Source: Ctena decussata
Taxonomy: Eukaryota > Mollusca > Bivalvia > Lucinida > Lucinidae
Direction of reading: 5' to 3'
DNA: 64,000 bases
Assembly: GCA_963989385.1 (NCBI GenBank)
Contig: OZ022515.1
Span: 8,092,803 to 8,156,802 of the forward strand
Below, piece by piece: positions 59,112-64,000 of the stretch (the first letter of the stretch is position 1; every line of letters starts with the position of its first letter). The notes beneath the pieces are model-generated. The model was not told the origin of the DNA. It searched no databases and saw only the letters and a list, made by a program, of their open reading frames with translations. The position numbers and the translations under genes are program-made.

Positions 59112-59227
59112 GTGGTTTGGTGTATGGGTGGGGCATCGACACCACTACGTCTATGGTTCTACAAATTATCATTTGTGTCGGATATACGCTGATATGCTTG
59201 TTTACTTCCTCCAAAATACAATTAACA
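59112..59227 (+). CDS. chs: Chitin synthase exon: membrane segment
   Basis: Two bases complete the glycine codon split from 27011, then 38 codons: GLVYGWGIDTTTSMVLQIII onward to TSSKIQLT. The middle (about residues 15-31) is a hydrophobic membrane-spanning segment, matching the channel helices that follow QRRRW in chitin synthases. The acceptor is TTGTTCTTGCAG at 59100-59111; the donor is ACA|GTAAGC at 59227/59228. The phase match with the 26756-27011 exon across a 32-kb intron is exact. Low sequence conservation makes this exon less certain than the catalytic ones, but splice sites, phase and hydrophobicity agree. Confidence 0.85.
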
Positions 59228-59585
59228 GTAAGCGTTACATTTTGCCTGCCTATTCGAGAGTTCCATATGAAATATTGTAAACCACGTAAAATTTTGTAGC
59301 TTGAGATTATGGCATACAAAGAGCCAGCCTGGGATATAGGGTGGAACTATTTGCAAAAAAAGTCAAACTTAAAACAGCATGTTCTCAGAGTGCTAAGTCT
59401 AATAACGTAGCCTTTCTTTACCTTTCAGTCATGTGATGTAATACGATCAGAAGCTTCGACCCAATCAAATTTTATTAGTAGGACGAAACCTTTATTGTTT
59501 GTGAGCATCAGTCGTTTTCCCTTTGTCACAATAAGTAAGGAGGGAATATCAAATGGTATAGATTAAGTATATCATACACTTGTAC
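59228..59585. other. Intron 4 start; nothing recognised
   Basis: No further chitin synthase exon was found here or elsewhere before the window ends. Confidence 0.4.
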
Positions 59586-59745
59586 TGCGGTACAAGCTGG
59601 CTATTATACCGACGTGGTAGAGTGCTTGCCTTTCACACAGGAGACCGACGTGGGAGAGTGTTCGCCTTCCGCGCAGGGGACCTCAGTCTCTTGCATGAAA
59701 GGCGGACACATTACCATGTCGTTATAAAAGCCGGCTTGTACCGCA
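59586..59745. mobile_element. 160-bp foldback element enclosing a duplicated tRNA-like half
   Basis: Terminal inverted repeats of about 23 bp (TGCGGTACAAGCTGGCTATT at 59586 and its near-complement ending ACCGCA at 59745, two mismatches). Inside, a segment resembling a tRNA 5' half occurs twice in tandem: GACGTGGTAGAGTGCTTGCC near 59611 and GACGTGGGAGAGTGTTCGCC near 59647. GTAGAGTGCTTGCC with the following CAGGAGACC resembles the D-arm and anticodon arm of a Glu/Asp-like tRNA. No complete tRNA can fold. No target duplication seen. Confidence 0.65.
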
Positions 59746-60826
59746 AGGCAGAACAAACGTATGATTTACCTAACCTAACCATGTGACATTCTCCCTCTCT
59801 TTATTTTATTCGTTATCGAACTCTCAGAAGTGCAAGAACCACTGGATATGAGCCTTAAGGAGTTCTAATGCACATGTGGGTAAAATTTATGATAGGCGGC
59901 ATTTGTCAAGGACTTTTAAAAATCTCAGTCGCTTCAGCCAGGAAAGGCAACCGATCTAGGAAATTAGTTTATTAGTGATATAGCGGCCCCTGGTTTATAA
60001 TACATTTCGAGTCTGATCCTTGCATTTAAATATTTTGATCGAAAATCCCCGAAAATTATCTAAGCAATACTTTTTCCGGTGCCTTCGAAGGAACTTTGCG
60101 TCTCTCAGTTAGTCGGTTATACTAGAGCCTGTTCCGAATATCAATGCTTAGTTGATAGTGGGCATCTACTAACGATGAAAAAAGTGTAACAGGCTTGCAG
60201 CGAAACAAACCTTATGTCGACCACGACAAAGTTGTATGGAAAACATCATGATCATATCGTTCCATATAATTTTTCCGTTTCTAAACTATATCCCTGGCTA
60301 AACCATACTTCGTCATCTTGGCACAAAAAGTCAATAACTCCATTTGTTCCATAAAATCACTTCTGTTTTGCAGCATTGATACAATATAATGATATTCATA
60401 TCTTATAACAATTTTACAATCATAAAACTTTGGATGAAAAAGGTGTTTTGGCTTAAAATACAAAATAGGCTATGTACAATAGTAATTAAGCTTAGTGCAA
60501 TAACTCGATAAGAACACTTATTTGGTATATGCTCCAACTTATTTTGAAATGGATATGAATTTAAAAGTGCAAAACGCGTATAAAAGCACTTATTGAGTTT
60601 TTGCACCAATTATTTTCGTGTGAAATTTATCTATTTGGTGCAAAACTCCATAAAAAAACATGGTTTTGCTAATGCATATTATGAAATACAGATGATTTGG
60701 ATCATATTTGGCCAACAGATTTATGAATTTTCAACATTATATTTGTTTAATCTCTGTTAATGATAGTTGAGTGTTGAAACCTTTATTTATAGATAAAGAT
60801 TCAAATGTTTGTATGCTTGAGCTTTT
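59746..60826. other. Intron 4; nothing recognised
   Basis: AT-rich sequence. Repeated TTTTGCACCAA/GTGCAAAAC words near 60475-60650 hint at an old short tandem repeat. Confidence 0.35.
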
Positions 60827-61287
60827 TATCTCACCTGAGCCAGCGGCTCCAGGGGATCTAACAGGAGGGAAAGGCTCCGCCATCCGTCCGTCGGTCCACA
60901 ATTTCAAATGACATCTCTGAAACGGAAGGGCCGATTGTAACCAAATTTCATATGTAGCCTCCTGGGGTCTTAGGAACGAACAGTTGTTCGAACGGTCCTG
61001 GTCACATAACCAACATGGCCGCCATGTCCATATATGGTAAAACTAAAGAAATCTTCTTCTCCAGAACCTATAGGCCGATGGCCTGGAAACTTGGTTGTAG
61101 CATTGGGTACGCAAGTACTACTAAGATTGTTCAAATTATGACCTTGGGTTGACCTTGACAATTTTTTCGATAGGGTAAAATTTGCTTCCTTGTGCTTTCA
61201 CACCGTACAACCTGCTGAAGTGATGCCAGATGTCTACAGAGATAGCAGATCACCAAAAGGGAAAGTAGGTTTTCACCAGGTGAGATA
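60827..61287. mobile_element. 461-bp element with 11-bp perfect inverted ends
   Basis: TATCTCACCTG (60827-60837) and CAGGTGAGATA (61277-61287) are exact complements. After the left end come GAGCCAGCGGCTC (small palindrome) and CCATCCGTCCGTCGGTCC, then unique sequence with AACATGGCCGCCATG. It shares TCACCTGAGC and the TCCG run with the nested element at 21614-23186 but lacks a tandem satellite; a relative or a single-unit version. Confidence 0.65.
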
Positions 61288-62350
61288 AAGTCGCTGGTAA
61301 AAACAGACGATAGAATCCTGGAAGAGTTTAGCCTCATATGCAAGGAACATTTACCAATATTCATTGCTTAATTTACCCCTCCCCCCCCCCCATAAAAAAA
61401 TAATAACGTTGTCATGAAAGTTTCGACTGAGCATCGTCCAAGCCAAACACGATAAAATGTTACTGAGTATCTTCTACAATATATGAGAAATAAGAGCAAC
61501 ATTCTGGCGAGCTAAACCCAGGTTGTTCAAACCCTATCCAGTTAGTGATGCTCGGAATGGCTATTGCTGTTGATTGTGTTTTTTTCCGGGGTAACTTGTT
61601 GTCTGTTTTCACTACATGCCATTCCAAAACGTTCTTTTTTGCATGTTTGTCTAGTTTGTATATGCCACCATTTCCTCGAATTCTGTACAGCACGAGATAG
61701 AACTGACTTCTAACTAAGGTGTTTCCTGGGAATTTCCTGGGAATCTACATTTTTAATTTATAAGAAGGGTGGGGGAACACGTGATTTCTGTTTTTACACG
61801 CTGTCGGAAACATTGTGATGCTATGAGTGAACCTTGTTTTATGTAAGATTAATATCTTTTTTCAGATAATTTACACTTGTCGAGCAATGCATCAGTTTCC
61901 ATTCCACATCTTTCTGATTCTAACGATATTTTGATGGAGACACACAGATTTGTACCTTTGAGCAAAGACTCCTTCACAAAATTTCAGTCAAAATCGGTGC
62001 AGATTATGGCGCCATTTGTTTGGCACTTCCTGACTGAAGTTTTATGACAGAGTCATTGACCAAAGTGTGAATTTTTGCGATTTCTTCAAAAAATCATGTA
62101 AGATGTGGACTTGGGATCCATGCACTACTGAAAGAGAAACAAAGATTTGCCCACATTTTTTCAGGGGAGCGCATAAAAGAAAGGTAGAAGAACTAGGAAT
62201 CCCCATTCTTGATACATTAGGATTCATCATACCGTTACGGACTTCTTTCATTAGGCGAAGGCTAGTGACAAGCGTTTGTCACAAGCCTCACCAACTGTCA
62301 GACTGTGAGGCTGGTAACAAATGGTTGTCAGCGGACCCCGCCTTGTTTTT
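61288..62350. other. Intron 4; no gene seen
   Basis: Has a run of 11 C at 61381-61391. The 154-codon open frame at 62067-62531 (+) runs into the repeat that begins at 62351 and has no recognisable domain. Confidence 0.35.
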
Positions 62351-62790
62351 ATGTCCCCCGCCAAAACGTGGGGAGGGGCATATAGTTTTACCCTTGTCCG
62401 TACGTACACACGTCTGTACGTACGTCACATTTGTAGAACTGTTCTTGTCTCCGCAACTTCTCCTACAGTATTTGATACTGGGATTTGAAACTTGCAACAC
62501 AGTTCAGACATGCATTGAACATGTGCAATAAAGAAACGAAATTTGATCCAGGTCATTATTGCACACTTATGTTCCCTTAAACGACATGCATATTTTGACC
62601 ATATTTCACACTTTGTAGTAGTGCGTTTGTGCCTCAACAACTACTCCTACAGTATTTGATTTAGGGAGTTGAAACTTGTAACACAGCTCATACATGCATT
62701 GAACATGTGCATTAAGGAAATAGATCATTATTGCAGAATTATGTCCCCTTAAATGACATACATATTTTGACCATATTCCTGTGCCTTATG
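62351..62790 (+). repeat. Hairpin-headed repeat with two ~184-bp monomers
   Basis: Begins with a stem of ATGTCCCC and GGGGCAT (62351-62380), then CCTTGTCCGTACGTACACAC and a GTACGTAC palindromic run (to about 62428), then two monomers with CTCCTACAGTATTTGAT at about 62460 and 62644 (184 apart), each containing CATGCATTGAACATGTGCA. Same layout as the elements at 21261, 21614 and 31661 with unrelated sequence. No 3' hairpin end was found, so it is truncated. Confidence 0.7.
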
Positions 62791-63002
62791 TACAAGTTAA
62801 CCTTTTATCATGGCTCTAGCGACATCGTTTGTTTACCGATTTTGATATAACATCACAGCTATATTTGAGTATAACATTTCCTCAAAGGAGTATGAGAGTA
62901 TGCTCGTTGTGACATTATGCCACAATAATAAAATTAATGGATTTCATATTTGCAGTTATAATTTGTACTTACATACCGGCGTAACTGTGTTCCAAAGTAT
63001 AC

Positions 63003-63240
63003 AAGCCGCGCCCCGACAAAACCAACGAAGTGGCAAGTGCGCCCAGCGAAGACTCAGATCAGATTGTGCATCCACCCAGTCTGATCAGCTTCTTTGCAGT
63101 GCGCTTAAAAGTATGCTAAGGCAGGACTAAGTTACCTCCATGCCGACAGCGAAGACTCTGATCAGACGAGGCGGATGTTCTGGATGACCTGAGTCTTCGC
63201 TGGGTGCACATGTCACTTTTTTTTTTTCATGTCGTGGCTC
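63003..63240. mobile_element. ~238-bp foldback (MITE-like) element, copy 2
   Basis: The left end AAGCCGCGCCCCGACAAAAC and the right end TTTTTTCATGTCGTGGCTC are complementary with gaps. Inside, GTGCGCCCAGCGAAGACTCA pairs with TGAGTCTTCGCTGGGTGCAC over 19 of 20 positions. AAAACCAACGA after the left end and GACGAGGCGGATG before the right end match the copy at 8288-8500 (AAAACCAACGA, GACTAGGCGGATG). A run of 11 T at 63217-63227 lies in the right arm. Confidence 0.75.
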
Positions 63241-64000
63241 TATTATTACTGCGCCAAGTGACAGCAGCTTGATGGCTGTTTGCGAGCACACAGAGCATCA
63301 CAAAAATGTTGACTTTACTGAATTGTGACTCACATTAAACATAAATCAAGCCGAAAATTTCAAACACCTTCGCGACACCATCGGATAAGAGGAAAGTCAA
63401 AGATACACCCCAGATAGCACCGGTGGCCACCAAATCGCACCAAATTATCAAAATTTTGGCCCCGAACCCCCACGAGATGGGATACACTAGTCTCGTGCTC
63501 TTCTCCCTCTCCTCACTCTCGTGCCTTCGGCTCAGGAAATATCACAGGAAACCTAACTACGCCCTGGGGACCACAGTTAAAAAGGTAAATTGGCAATTTC
63601 GCAGTCCCTTCTTCAAGCATCGGTACAAAGCTGATTAGCAAGCCCCCCCCCCCCCACCCCTCACCCTTCCACAAATGCTCATATACACAGACAAACTATT
63701 GCTTTGGTGGCATATCAAACTATGAAACAAACAGAAAGAGGACAAAAACAAAACGCACAGGAAACTTGCTTCAAAATAAGAAACAAATACAATGAGAAGA
63801 AGCACAGTCCAGCCGCTGTTCATATAGTTTTACGTTCAACTCTTTCTGATAATATAGTATTTCTTCCACGAAAACATAACCGGCTTCGATAAACACAAAT
63901 ATTATTCCTTTGACATCCAGAAAAATACTTTTTACCAGTTCTTGAGGTGATTTAATGCCGTTGACGCAACCGAAACTTTAAAAATGCGATTTCAAAGACA
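63241..64000. other. Intron 4 to window end; nothing recognised
   Basis: A run of 13 C at 63643-63655. No exon, RNA gene or repeat family that I can name. Confidence 0.35.

Larger units (their letters stand above)
2262..59227 (+). other. chs: Chitin synthase gene body (partial, four internal exons)
   Basis: Exons 2262-2473, 11604-11771, 26756-27011 and 59112-59227 join without gaps. The phases agree: exon 1 ends after a full codon, exon 2 is 56 whole codons, exon 3 is 85 codons plus 1 base, and exon 4 supplies the other 2 bases of a glycine codon. All four donors are GTAAG-type and all acceptors end in AG. The joined product of about 250 residues runs from the second catalytic aspartate region through the membrane segments after QRRRW, with no missing conserved block between exons. 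Introns are 9,130, 14,984 and 32,100 bp, each packed with repeats. Earlier exons (amino-terminal membrane domain, possibly a myosin head as in some mollusc enzymes) and later exons (WGTRE motif and membrane domains) are not in the window. Confidence 0.93.

Noticed and set aside
59610..59690. A functional tRNA gene
   Set aside because: Only D-arm and anticodon-arm-like halves are present, in tandem, with no acceptor-stem pairing or proper T arm.
59228..64000. Further chitin synthase exons
   Set aside because: No sequence matching the expected membrane segments or the WGTRE motif was found with flanking splice sites.

Overview
The window looks like nuclear DNA of a bivalve mollusc (inference). 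It is AT-rich, carries very long introns, and holds repeat families typical of bivalve genomes: hairpin-headed elements followed by TCCG-rich runs and tandem monomers, tRNA-derived SINEs, foldback elements, a CR1/L2-like retrotransposon, mariner remnants and a large Ty3/Gypsy LTR element. No bacterial operon structure, rRNA gene, CRISPR array or intact tRNA gene was seen.

The only host gene I can support is a chitin synthase on the + strand, seen as four internal exons at 2262-2473, 11604-11771, 26756-27011 and 59112-59227. They join with matching phases and encode the end of the GT2 catalytic core (DAD, EDRW and QRRRW motifs) and the first membrane segments after it. The three introns are about 9.1, 15.0 and 32.1 kb, so nearly the whole window is intron filled with mobile DNA. 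The 5' and 3' parts of the gene lie outside.

Layout. 1-1074: 3' end of a CR1/L2-like element. Intron 1 (2474-11603): a SINE, a tRNA-like remnant, microsatellites, a 213-bp foldback element and a ~0.7-kb foldback rich in TACGGAT. Intron 2 (11772-26755): a ~127-bp satellite in two places, two copies in opposite orientation of a GATGGCC-rich repeat, a frameshifted mariner transposase, a SINE, a 372-bp tandem repeat, a 42-bp perfect palindrome, and a nested pair of hairpin-(TCCG)n-satellite-hairpin elements (21261-24673 with 21614-23186 inside). Intron 3 (27012-59111): two satellite arrays; the second (31661 onward) is split by a 22.5-kb minus-strand Ty3/Gypsy element (34391-56909) and resumes at 56910; then a decayed mariner. 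59228-64000: tRNA-like foldback, TIR element, another hairpin-headed repeat and a second member of the 8.3-kb foldback family.

The Gypsy element has ~3.04-kb LTRs, a tRNA-Leu-type primer binding site, a polypurine tract, gag and pol broken by frameshifts and stops, extra coiled-coil and C2H2 zinc-finger reading frames, and a 5,834-bp internal tandem duplication of gag-3'/pol/accessory sequence. The most interesting pattern is an architecture (5' hairpin, TCCG run, tandem monomers, 3' hairpin, CTCT[A/T]GT end) shared by sequence-unrelated elements. One of them sits in a near copy of its own empty site with no target duplication, suggesting Helentron-type rolling-circle mobility.
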